Assembly: GCA_002104905.1 (NCBI GenBank) | Contig: MCFE01000097.1 | Location: 108,650-172,649, forward strand | Reading direction: 5' to 3' | From: Basidiobolus meristosporus CBS 931.73 | Taxonomy: Eukaryota; Basidiobolomycota; Basidiobolomycetes; Basidiobolales; Basidiobolaceae | Length of the DNA: 64,000 bases | In this document: positions 56,621-63,805 of the stretch, one piece after another | How positions within the stretch are numbered: position 1 is the stretch's first letter | Layout: every line of letters starts with the position of its first letter | Position numbers and translations under genes: made by a program | The notes under the pieces: generated by a model | What the model was told of the DNA's origin: nothing | The model's database searches: none | The model's input: only the letters and a program-made list of their open reading frames with translations

Positions 56621-56957
56621 AAAATAGGTAAGAAGAAAAGAGAGGAAAGATCTGAAATTGAAAATCTCAGAATTTATAGATGGATGGACAAGGGTAGAGG
56701 ATTGATTAATCCAGGGTTAGGGAAAAATAGGTAAGAAGAAAAGAGAGGAAAGATCTGAAATTGAAAATCTCAGAATTTATAGATGGATGGACAAGGGTAG
56801 AGGATTGATTAATCCAGGGTTAGGGAAAAATAGGTAAGAAGAAAAGAAAGGAAAGATCTGAAATTGAAAATCTCAGAATTTATAGATGGATGGACAAGGG
56901 TAGAGGATTGATTAATCCAGGGTTAGGGAAAAATAGGTAAGAAGAAAAGAGAGGAAA
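56621..56957. repeat. 103-bp tandem repeat, three full units and a partial fourth
   Basis: Units start at 56621, 56724, 56827 and 56930, giving an exact 103-bp period with very few differences (one AGAGAGG versus AGAAAGG). Each unit contains ATAGATGGATGGACAAGG and ends in CCAGGGTTAGGG, that is, an internal telomere-like motif. Upstream of an element's ORF1, such repeats resemble the promoter monomers of some LINEs. Confidence 0.9.
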
Positions 56958-56970
56958 GGGTTAGGGGTTA

Positions 56971-57498
56971 GGGGAGGGAAAGTCACCAAGGTAGGTGAAA
57001 TCTTTATTTGATTTCAGACAAGTCTAACTACAAATAAAGAAGCCAGCTGGGAATAGAAGATTCCCAAAGTAAATACTAAGTTGAATATGAATAAATCTAA
57101 GCTAAAGTTAAGGCAGTATCCCAGAGTACACTGGAGTTCAGGTTCATGGGGGAGTGAAGTAGATAAGCTTGAGAGATATAATAATCTTTGAGGAAGTGGG
57201 TAACAGCAGGTGAAGGGGAGTTTTTGATAAGTGAAGTGAATCTTGAGAGCAGAGATTCCTCTAATGAGAAGGTCTTGTAAACTGGAGAATCAGGAAACTC
57301 TTTAAAGGCATGGTCAGTAGGTTCCCAGTAAAGCTGGTCAGAGACATTTTGAGAGAACTCTTTAGCAATACTTTTGTCAAGTACTACCTCCAGAGTGTGA
57401 TGGTTGATAAATCTCATGTTGACAATCTTGGATAAGTTGTAGCCTTGTTGCTTGAGATACATCCTATGCTCAGATATAGGAATAAACTCCACATTGGC
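56971..57498 (-). mobile_element. Retroelement copy E, ORF1-only family 2, 5'-truncated
   Basis: Collinear with copy I at a constant offset of 5942 from 56981 to 57498, with scattered substitutions. The 3' module is intact (hairpin II 56983-56998). The copy is cut inside the ORF1 gene and followed directly by TTAGGGGG and copy F. Confidence 0.88.
57097..57498 (-). pseudogene. ORF1-like C-terminal fragment of retroelement E
   Basis: About 133 residues are left, beginning inside the ANVEFIPISEHRMYLKQQ segment and reading openly to the normal stop (WDTALTLA). It lacks the coiled coil and any start codon. It differs from copy I by a few residues (for example INHHTLEV versus INNHTLEV; DQLYWEP versus DQFYWEP). 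Confidence 0.85.
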
Positions 57499-57501
57499 TT
57501 A

Positions 57502-58043
57502 GGGGGATGATCATCACCAAAGGGTGAAATCTTTATTTAAATAATAAATAAAGAAGCCAAGTTTGCATATGAATATCTGAGATGGAGGAAGCCTACAAGA
57601 TAAACTTGGACTTTGCTGTATCCCAAATATCCTCAATATCAAAGTCTAGAGGAGAGTGTAGCAAGACTGCTTGTTCACTGTAGTATTTCTTGAGGAAGTT
57701 TGTGACTTGAAGGGAAGGAGAGTTTTTCAACAAGCTGGTAAATCTTTTCAGGAGTTCTTTTTCCAGAGAGAATGGCACAAAGAGTGGAATGTCCAAATGA
57801 TGTCTGAATATATGCTCTGAGAGCTCCCAATCCAGCATATTTTTGACTTCTTCTGTAAAATCTTCAACAATATCTTTGTCAAGAATAACTTCCAAGAGAT
57901 CCCTGGCAATGTACTGAATGTTAATAATCTTGGGCATATGAATACCTAGGTCCTTGAGGTAGTTTCTTTGTTCTGATATTGGGAGATATCCAGCATTTCT
58001 GAAATAGCAAACTGCCCAGTTGGCAGTAGGAGGAGTATCAGGG
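57502..58043 (-). mobile_element. Retroelement copy F, ORF1-only family 1, 5'-truncated
   Basis: Collinear with copy D at a constant offset of 1820 through to the truncation point at 58043. It has the same 3' terminus and hairpins (II at 57514-57527). It is cut in ORF1 just upstream of the NWAVCYFRNAG segment and followed by three TTAGGG units. Confidence 0.88.
57593..58043 (-). pseudogene. ORF1-like C-terminal fragment of retroelement F
   Basis: About 150 residues of open frame run from the truncation point to the stop (AKSKFIL), nearly identical to the C-terminus of the D protein (DIEDIWDTAK versus DIQDIWDTAK). It has no N-terminal coiled coil and no native start. Confidence 0.83.
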
Positions 58044-58062
58044 CTTAGGGTTAGGGTTAGGG
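58044..58062 (+). repeat. Internal telomere tract between copies F and G
   Basis: Three TTAGGG units and a GGGTAGGGGG variant separate the truncated end of F from the 3' end of G. Confidence 0.88.
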
Positions 58063-58301
58063 TAGGGGGAGGAAAGTCACCAAGTGGTGAAATCTTTATT
58101 TACTTATGACAAGTATCTAAAGAAGCCAAGTTAATCAGAAGTTATTCCTAGAAAGCTAGGTCTGAGAGATATCTTCCTGGTAAGCCAGGTCTGAGAGTTG
58201 AGAAGCTGAGTGGTACTATATTTCCTAGTTAGCTAGGTCTGAGAGAGGTTTCCTGGAAAGCCAGGCCTGAGAAGTGAGAATCTGAATATATCTGAGCTAA
58301 G
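58063..58301 (-). mobile_element. Retroelement copy G, longest copy of the short non-coding (SINE-like) family
   Basis: About 240 bases with no open frame. The 3' module (hairpin II 58077-58090) is the same as in copies B and C. The rest contains four tandem short hairpins (58147-58160, 58176-58189, 58224-58237, 58252-58265), each followed by a TCTGAGAG-like spacer. The outer end (TCTGAGCTAA) runs into GTTAGGTTAGGGGGG. Whether this is the true 5' end is unknown. Confidence 0.82.
58147..58265 (-). ncRNA. Four tandem hairpins with compensatory stem changes
   Basis: On the plus strand the stems are CCTAG/CTAGG (1st and 3rd) and CCTGG/CCAGG (2nd and 4th), all with four-base loops ending in AG (AAAG, TAAG, TTAG, AAAG). 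The A-T to G-C change occurs on both sides of the stem, so pairing is preserved. The spacing (29, 48 and 28 bases) suggests duplication of a two-hairpin unit. The pattern implies that the RNA form matters. Confidence 0.7.
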
Positions 58302-58370
58302 TTAGGTTAGGGGGGGAGACAGTCACCAACAGGTGAAATCTTTATTTCAGTTGAAACAAAGAAGCCAGCG

Positions 58371-61139
58371 CTACTGTTGTAGCTTTGATACAAGAGTGTG
58401 TAGCTGTGGGGAATTTGTAGGTAAGTTAATAAGAAGTGATGATAGTTCTTCAGTGCTCAAGACACTGTTCAGTGGGAAGGGGGGTAGCAAGAGAGGTAAG
58501 AATGACTTGTGAACAACATTAATGAGGGGAATGTGATAAGGATTGATATCCATCATAAAGGGAGTGTGCTGCTGCAGATATTGCTGCCAAAGGTCTGTCA
58601 AGTACTTCAGGTAGGCCAGCTTGGGTTTTTCTGACTGCAGAATAAATTCAGCAAACTTCTTGACTTCAGGATCTCCAAGTATGGTTCTCCAGCAGGAGCC
58701 AGGTGTAGTGTGGTGTGTTATCTTCCAGGCCTTAATCAGTGGGTTGTTGCAGTTGTGAAGTCTTAGGTATAATCTGGTTCTAAGGTAGAGAAGTCTGATC
58801 TTATAGGGCATAAACCCAAAAGCACCAAGAATAGCATGTCTGTAGGGGCATTCAGGCAAATGAGGCACCAAGGAGGTAATGCACCATACTGCAAACTTGT
58901 CAAGCTTAGTGCAGTCTCTAGAAGTAAGAGAGAGAAGTGGTAAGCCAAATTCCAGGACAGGGAAGACAAACTGCTTGAGTAGAAGGAGGCAGCTGGGAGC
59001 TGAAGTTGTAGGAGGAGTAACAGCCAGTAGCTTGTGGAGTGCCTGTCTTGCTAGGATAATTCTCTTGTTCAGGTGTGCTCCAGAGTCTAGTCCAGTAGGA
59101 AGGAAAGGGAAGCCAAGATATGTAGCAGAAACCTGAGCAGGTAGAGTGGAGTTCTCCAAGTTGATGGGAGTGCCCAAAGGTACTGTCTTTGCAATGGAAA
59201 GCTGGAGATTATTCTTCTGCAGATACTGGTGGATGGTCTGGGAGTCTTGTTGCACATTGGAGGAGGATATTCTGATGTCATCAGCAAAGAGAGTAACCAG
59301 GCAGTCAGCTGAGAGTCTTGGGAAATCATTCAGGAAGATGGCAAACAGTATAGGACCAAGCACAGAGCCTTGAACCACTCCATTAGGAACTGAGAACACA
59401 GCTGATTGCTCACTTGGGTGCAGAATTCTTGCTTGTGGATCCAGAAACAGAGACCTGACAAGGAGGGTGAGAGAGGTACTGGAGAAGCATTGCAACTTGG
59501 ACCAAAGCAGATTTCTGTCAACTGAATCAAAGGCCTTAGTAATATCAAACAGAACTGAGGGATACTTGCACTGGAGAGAGTGATCTTGGCTAAGTATGAC
59601 TGCATATTCCAAGGAGAGGCCAGGAACAAAGCCAAACTGTGCAGGATGAAACTTGAGGGAGTCAGAGTAGAGCTCCTGAGCAAGCAGAAGCTCAAACACC
59701 TTTCTGCAGGTGGGCAGCAGAGATATTGGTCTGTAGGAGCTAGGATCCAGGTGCTTTCCTTTACCCTTGTACAGTGGCAGAACATTTGCAAAGGACCATT
59801 CCTCAGGAGTAGAAAGCTGGGCTGAGCATTGCTGAAACAGTGGAAGCAGAAGTGCAGACATGGCCTTGGTACTAGTCTTCAGAAGCTCATAGGAGATTGT
59901 GTCCACACCTGGAGCAGTAGAGTTGGGAAGCCTCTTGAGCACATTATGGATTCTCCCTTGATCAAGTGCAAGTGGGATGGGCAGAGTCTTGAAGTCAGGA
60001 TGAAAGCCAGGAGTTGAGTACTGCTTTGTAGAGAAGAAGATGTTAGCCAGCTGTTCTGTTGAAGGTAACTTCCTGGAAGAGGGCCTCATTGCCCTGTAGA
60101 GTCTTGATACTGTTCTTGTTATAGAGTTGGAAGATTGCAGAGGCAAGGAACTCATAATATGATCCCAGAGCTGAGTATGCAGAGTGTGGTGAATTGCCTT
60201 GGAGTGGTGTATTGCTGTCAGGAGGAGTTTCTCTGTTTTTGGGTTAGGGAAACTCAGGTAGCTTTGTTGCAGGGCTGAAACAATGGATTCCCATTCTCTT
60301 GAGGTAACAGCAGTAGTCTTGCATGGCAGTGAGAGGGAGGCAGACACCAGAATCAGATGCTTCACAAAGAGCCAGGCATAGTTGAGATCATCTGGCAGAG
60401 AAAGTAGCAAACTGGCAAGCTTCAAGTAGTTCCCAAAGTCTTTCTTCTGATTCTTGGTAGCTTTGTGGGTGAGCACAGTAAGTTTTGGCAGCTTCTTCTT
60501 CACAACTGGTTGCATAGAAAGGGACCAGGCTGGGTGGTCAGAGGCTCTTAAGGATCCTAGCTCAGCTCCAGAGAATTGCATAACTTCATTCACAAAGTAG
60601 AGGGCAGCAGCAGAAGGGCAGATCCAGTCAACACATCTTTTCTCAGATTGAGCACCTAGTGCTAGCAGATGGCTTTCTCTCAGGAAGTTCAGTAGGAATG
60701 TAGACCTTGGCTTCATTCTTGCAGTCAGAGTAGTCTTGTTCTCAGGATGGGGAATGTTGAGATCACCAAGCAAGATAATAGGTGTTGATATAGATTGCTG
60801 GTATTGCTGAACTTTCTGGCATATAACTTGCACTTCCTGAAGGGCAAGACTTGGAGGCAGATAGCAGAGCACCAGACTGATAGTTGGCAACTGGAGAGCA
60901 GCACAGTAAGGGGAGTAAAGAGGAACACAGAGCTGAGGAGTATTGATGGTAGAAGAGATGAAGCAGATAGAGGAGGTATTCTTTGTTCTAGGAGTAGAAA
61001 AGCAATATAGATTAGTCAAAAGTATAGAGGGTAGCTGGACATCAATCAAACACAGGAGGGAAAATCTTGAAAGAAGTCTCTCTAGAGTTGGTCTTGATGG
61101 CTGTATGCTGTTGCAGTTAAGCAACAGAACTTCAGGTAG
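58371..61139 (-). CDS. ORF2 of element H: APE endonuclease and reverse transcriptase, about 920 aa
   Basis: Endonuclease landmarks: EVLLLNCNSIQP at the very start (N-terminal motif), ILLGDLNIPH, RCVDWICPS and ASDHPAWSL (the catalytic Asp-His pair). RT landmarks: LPLYKGKGKHLDPSSYRPIS, VLFDITKAFDSVDRN (motif A), VPNGVVQGSVLGPILFAI (motif B), LVTLFADDIRIS (motif C). About 350 residues follow, ending in HTLVSKLQQ. The endonuclease domain begins within six codons of the TGA that ends ORF1, and no ATG occurs until roughly residue 130, inside the domain. It therefore most likely starts by translation through the TGA, or by an unusual reinitiation. Expected to nick the telomeric C strand and prime on the G strand. 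Confidence 0.9.
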   Translation of the reverse strand, partial: LPEVLLLNCNSIQPSRPTLERLLSRFSLLCLIDVQLPSILLTNLYCFSTPRTKNTSSICFISSTINTPQLCVPLYSPYCAALQLPTISLVLCYLPPSLALQEVQVICQKVQQYQQSISTPIILLGDLNIPHPENKTTLTARMKPRSTFLLNFLRESHLLALGAQSEKRCVDWICPSAAALYFVNEVMQFSGAELGSLRASDHPAWSLSMQPVVKKKLPKLTVLTHKATKNQKKDFGNYLKLASLLLSLPDDLNYAWLFVKHLILVSASLSLPCKTTAVTSREWESIVSALQQSYLSFPNPKTEKLLLTAIHHSKAIHHTLHTQLWDHIMSSLPLQSSNSITRTVSRLYRAMRPSSRKLPSTEQLANIFFSTKQYSTPGFHPDFKTLPIPLALDQGRIHNVLKRLPNSTAPGVDTISYELLKTSTKAMSALLLPLFQQCSAQLSTPEEWSFANVLPLYKGKGKHLDPSSYRPISLLPTCRKVFELLLAQELYSDSLKFHPAQFGFVPGLSLEYAVILSQDHSLQCKYPSVLFDITKAFDSVDRNLLWSKLQCFSSTSLTLLVRSLFLDPQARILHPSEQSAVFSVPNGVVQGSVLGPILFAIFLNDFPRLSADCLVTLFADDIRISSSNVQQDSQTIHQYLQKNNLQLSIAKTVPLGTPINLENSTLPAQVSATYLGFPFLPTGLDSGAHLNKRIILARQALHKLLAVTPPTTSAPSCLLLLKQFVFPVLEFGLPLLSLTSRDCTKLDKFAVWCITSLVPHLPECPYRHAILGAFGFMPYKIRLLYLRTRLYLRLHNCNNPLIKAWKITHHTTPGSCWRTILGDPEVKKFAEFILQSEKPKLAYLKYLTDLWQQYLQQHTPFMMDINPYHIPLINVVHKSFLPLLLPPFPLNSVLSTEELSSLLINLPTNSPQLHTLVSKLQQ

Positions 61140-61142
61140 TCA
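61137..61142 (-). promoter_or_regulatory. TGA-CTA stop codon junction, candidate translational readthrough site
   Basis: The last ORF1 codons are followed by TGA CTA and then, in the same frame, CCT GAA GTT CTG TTG into the endonuclease domain. UGA followed by CUA is a well-known leaky stop context. ORF1 and ORF2 share frame 0 with just this one stop between them. Confidence 0.75.
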
Positions 61143-62648
61143 GGCAGAGATTGTAGCTTCTTCAGAGGCAGCATTGACAATGTGACCTGCAGAGTCCCAG
61201 AGCTCTTCAAATGGTGCATCACTTAAGTCAGCAAGGAGGGAAATGGCATGGTTCTTGAGGAAGTATGCCACATCATAGGAGGGGGCTTGTCTCTTGATGG
61301 CAGCAAAGAAAGACAGAATGGCAACATGGGCTGGAGGCTTGTTGAACAGTAGAGAGTCAGAGGATTCAGATTCTTCAGGCACTATCTTGAAGTCAGTTTT
61401 CAGCCAGTTAAGGTTCTTTGCCACAAAGGCAACAAATGGGTCAGCAATGTTTTGGTCTAGGATAACCTCCAGAATCTTCCCTTTTCTCCAGGCCAGGTTG
61501 ACAATTCTTGAGAGCTGAATATTGCATGCCTTGAGTGCTTTCCTGATGTTGGAGATGGGAGTCCAGGGAACTTGCTTCAAGTACACCACAGTCCAGGCAG
61601 AAGCTGGAGGTAGGTTTGCTGGGGGCTTGTAAGTCCTTCTGTGTGGCAATGGAGCTGCAGTAGTCAGATTGGAGTCCACATTCTCAGTAGAGGGTTTTCT
61701 TGATGTGTCTTGCTGAATGGTACTGGAGCTGGATGTGCTGATAATTCTTGCTAGAACCTTGCCTGCATAAGTCTGAGGTATAGCTGAGGTGACTGTAGAG
61801 GTGGTGGCAGCTGGTGCAGGTGGAGAGGCAGAAACTGAAGCAGGAACTGAGGTCACTTGGGAGAAGGCAGTAGCAGCAGGTTTTCTGGGAGGAACAGAGT
61901 TCACTATCCAGCTGTTCTGTAAAACACTGGAGTAGCTTTTCTGTGGAACAGGATCTTGCTCTTGAACAGGAACAGAAGCAGGAGGCTGTGGCTGGGCAGT
62001 AGTGGTAAGGCAGTGGCACTCCAAGGAAGCTTTTTGCAAGGCATCTCTGGCAGTTTTCAAGGCAGTATTGGCTTCATTCTTGAGCTTCTTGCATTGGGCA
62101 TCCAGTCTCTTGTTTTCAATAGCCAGGGCAGTATTGGCAGCCTCTAAATCAGCAATTCTCTTCTCAATTGCAAGGAATCTCTGAAGAAATGCATCAGTAG
62201 CAGTGCTGGCATCTGGGAGAGCAGTGGCAGGAATAGACTCCATTGACAGTGGGCTTCTTGGAGGCAAGGAAAGTGGACTGGCAGATTCAGGCACAAAAGG
62301 AGATATCCTGGCAGGAGGAGAAGGAGTATCCAAGGCAGTAACAGAGGCAATTCTTGTTGGTGAAGCAGCAGCAGGGGAGGCAAGCCTGTTCAGAAACTGG
62401 ACAGGAGAGAGTGCTTGAGGAGAGGGAGTCTTCAGCTTGCCAAGCATGTCTTCCATCAGAGTGATACCAATATTCCTGGTGCATTTGCAGAGAAAAGTAA
62501 GCTTCCTAAGTCTGCCAGCTCTTCCATTTCTTCTGATAGTTCCTTTGTTTCCACAGTTGGGGCAAGAAATCTTCTTGACAGACTTGTCAAAGCAATCAAG
62601 AACCTTCCTTTCAGGTGTAGTGGGCTCCTGTTGAGGTTTTGGTGGCAT
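61140..62648 (-). CDS. ORF1 of element H: zinc-ribbon, coiled-coil protein, 502 aa
   Basis: A true ATG at 62648. Residues about 20-60 contain a four-Cys zinc-ribbon-like motif (CPNCGNKGTIRRNGR, then LCKC) instead of the CCHC knuckles usual in LINE ORF1 proteins. After a Pro/Ser-rich linker, residues about 150-215 form a coiled coil (FLAIEKRIADLEAANTALAI and on). A long Pro/Ser/Ala/Thr-rich region follows, then the C-terminal domain shared with elements D and I (ASAWTVVYLKQVPWTPISNI, LSRIVNLAWRKGKILEVILD). Probably the RNA-binding, particle-forming partner of ORF2. It ends at the TGA discussed for the junction. Confidence 0.85.
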   Translation of the reverse strand: MPPKPQQEPTTPERKVLDCFDKSVKKISCPNCGNKGTIRRNGRAGRLRKLTFLCKCTRNIGITLMEDMLGKLKTPSPQALSPVQFLNRLASPAAASPTRIASVTALDTPSPPARISPFVPESASPLSLPPRSPLSMESIPATALPDASTATDAFLQRFLAIEKRIADLEAANTALAIENKRLDAQCKKLKNEANTALKTARDALQKASLECHCLTTTAQPQPPASVPVQEQDPVPQKSYSSVLQNSWIVNSVPPRKPAATAFSQVTSVPASVSASPPAPAATTSTVTSAIPQTYAGKVLARIISTSSSSTIQQDTSRKPSTENVDSNLTTAAPLPHRRTYKPPANLPPASAWTVVYLKQVPWTPISNIRKALKACNIQLSRIVNLAWRKGKILEVILDQNIADPFVAFVAKNLNWLKTDFKIVPEESESSDSLLFNKPPAHVAILSFFAAIKRQAPSYDVAYFLKNHAISLLADLSDAPFEELWDSAGHIVNAASEEATISA

Positions 62649-62712
62649 ATCCAGAGTTTCAGCTTCAAATTTAAATTTTTGAGATTTTTGGGTGATTTTT
62701 GATGGGCGGGAT

Positions 62713-62900
62713 CAAAATTAGGGTTAGGGTTGCGCGCTGTGACTGCTTTTTACGATCGCAAGGTCAGAACCTAGGAAAAAATAAAAATAGTTAGTAAAGG
62801 TGATTTAATGGATGGATGGATGGATTCGGAGTCAGATTCAATCAAAAAATCAAATCGTTGACTAATTTAAAGAGGAAAAAATAAAAATAGTTAGTAAAGG
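62713..62900. repeat. Sequence between elements H and I with a direct repeat, probably 5' leader of H
   Basis: After two TTAGGG units (62709-62723) comes 175 bases that are neither telomere nor a 3' hairpin module. The segment GGAAAAAATAAAAATAGTTA and following TAAAGG occurs twice (62773-62800 and 62873-62900), about 100 bases apart. It contains GATGGATGGATGG, as in the 103-bp repeat of element D. It looks like a second set of 5' tandem units with an embedded telomere-like motif, which would extend H to about 62900. Confidence 0.55.
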
Positions 62901-62910
62901 GTTTAGGGTT

Positions 62911-63801
62911 AGGGGGAGGGAAAGTCACCAAGGTAGGTGAAATCTTTATTTGAATGCAGACAAGTCTAACTACAAATAAAGAAGCCAGCAGGGAATAGAA
63001 GATTCCCAAAGTAAATACTAAGTTGAATATGAATAAATCTAAGCTAAAGTTAAGGCAGTATCCCAGAGTACACTGGAGTTCAGGTTCATGGGGGAGTGAA
63101 GTAGATAAGCTTGAGAGATATAATAATCTTTGAGGAAGTGGGTAACAGCAGGTGAAGAGGAGTTTTTGATAAGTGAAGTGAATCTTGAGAGCAGAGATTC
63201 CTCCAATGAGAAGGTCTTGTAAACTGGAGAATCAGGAAACTCTTTAAAGGCATGGTCAGTAGGTTCCCAGTAAAACTGGTCAGAGACATTTTGAGAGAAC
63301 TCTTTAGCAATACTTTTGTCAAGTACTACCTCCAGAGTGTGATTGTTGATAAATCTCATGTTAACAATCTTGGATAAATTGTAACCTTGTTGCTTGAGAT
63401 ACATCCTATGCTCAGATATAGGAATGAACTCCACATTGGCAAAGTAGCAGACAGTCCAGTCAGTAGCAGGAGGTAAATCAGAAGTGGCAGGAAACTTTCT
63501 TTTAGTCTTGGGAGGAGCAGCAGAATGTCTTGAGGAAGCAGGAACAGGCTTTTTGACAGCTTCAGAGTAGGAAAAGTGAGCAGGAGCAGATGATTCTTGG
63601 GGAGTCTTGTTGACAGGAACAGCTGGCAGAGAGACAATAGATTCTTGCAGATCAGAAAAGGCAGAAAACAGCTTTTGAACTTGTTTCTTGAGTAAAGCAT
63701 TTTCAGCTTCAACAAGTGCAAGCCTTTCCTCAAGGAAGGAAATCTGAAGGGAATGGAGTGAAGGCATAAGAAATAAGAAGAAGAGGGTAAGGTGGGGTGG
63801 G
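62911..63801 (-). mobile_element. Retroelement copy I, ORF1-only family 2, apparently full length, next to the telomere
   Basis: It has the intact 3' module (hairpin II 62925-62940), a complete ORF1-like gene and a short G-rich (plus strand) 5' leader (GGTGGGGTGGGTGGG) that merges with the telomere. It has no ORF2. As the outermost copy it should be the most recent insertion. Confidence 0.88.
63039..63767 (-). CDS. ORF1-like protein of retroelement I, 242 aa
   Basis: An intact frame with a true ATG. The N-terminus (residues about 5-40) is a coiled coil (LQISFLEERLALVEAENALL) that aligns with that of element D; then a Pro/Ser/Lys linker (KPVPASSRHSAAPPKTKRKF) and the C-terminal domain (TDWTVCYFANVEFIPISEHR, KIVNMRFINNHTLEVVLDKS, FSQNVSDQFYWEP). 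It lacks the zinc ribbon of H ORF1 and any catalytic domain. The intact frame in an element with no polymerase suggests either recent origin or selection for the protein. Confidence 0.83.
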   Translation of the reverse strand: MPSLHSLQISFLEERLALVEAENALLKKQVQKLFSAFSDLQESIVSLPAVPVNKTPQESSAPAHFSYSEAVKKPVPASSRHSAAPPKTKRKFPATSDLPPATDWTVCYFANVEFIPISEHRMYLKQQGYNLSKIVNMRFINNHTLEVVLDKSIAKEFSQNVSDQFYWEPTDHAFKEFPDSPVYKTFSLEESLLSRFTSLIKNSSSPAVTHFLKDYYISQAYLLHSPMNLNSSVLWDTALTLA

Positions 63802-63805
63802 TGGG

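Larger units (their letters stand above)
55681..56957 (-). mobile_element. Retroelement copy D, ORF1-only family 1, with 5' tandem repeats
   Basis: The 3' end has the shared hairpin module (hairpin II 55694-55707, hairpin I 55711-55733) but its own 3' terminus (GATGATCATCCCCC on the minus strand). It encodes one intact ORF1-like protein and no endonuclease or RT. The 5' region holds about 3.2 units of a 103-bp tandem repeat. The outer end is cut inside the fourth unit and followed by GGGTTAGGGG. Confidence 0.88.
58307..62712 (-). mobile_element. Full-length telomeric non-LTR retroelement H (autonomous)
   Basis: About 4.4 kb with ORF1 (zinc ribbon plus coiled coil) and ORF2 (APE-type endonuclease plus RT), in one frame separated by a single TGA. 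The 3' end (hairpin II at 58323-58336, hairpin I at 58340-58361) abuts GGTTAGGTTAGGGGGGG on the centromere side. The 5' end abuts AAATTAGGGTTAGGG at 62709-62723. There is no poly(A) tail; the element ends in a C-rich, telomere-complementary run. All catalytic motifs are intact, so it may be active. By position and targeting it resembles TRAS/SART of insects and MoTeR of Magnaporthe in lifestyle, but I cannot assign a clade without a tree. Confidence 0.92.

Noticed and set aside
56621-56957. CRISPR-like look of regularly spaced repeats
   Set aside because: The units are contiguous 103-bp tandem copies with no variable spacers, in a eukaryotic genome.
54748-59825. Plus-strand frames of 75-85 codons inside copies A and H
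   Set aside because: They occur on the antisense strand of the RT domain at identical positions in both copies, so they reflect the coding strand and not separate genes.
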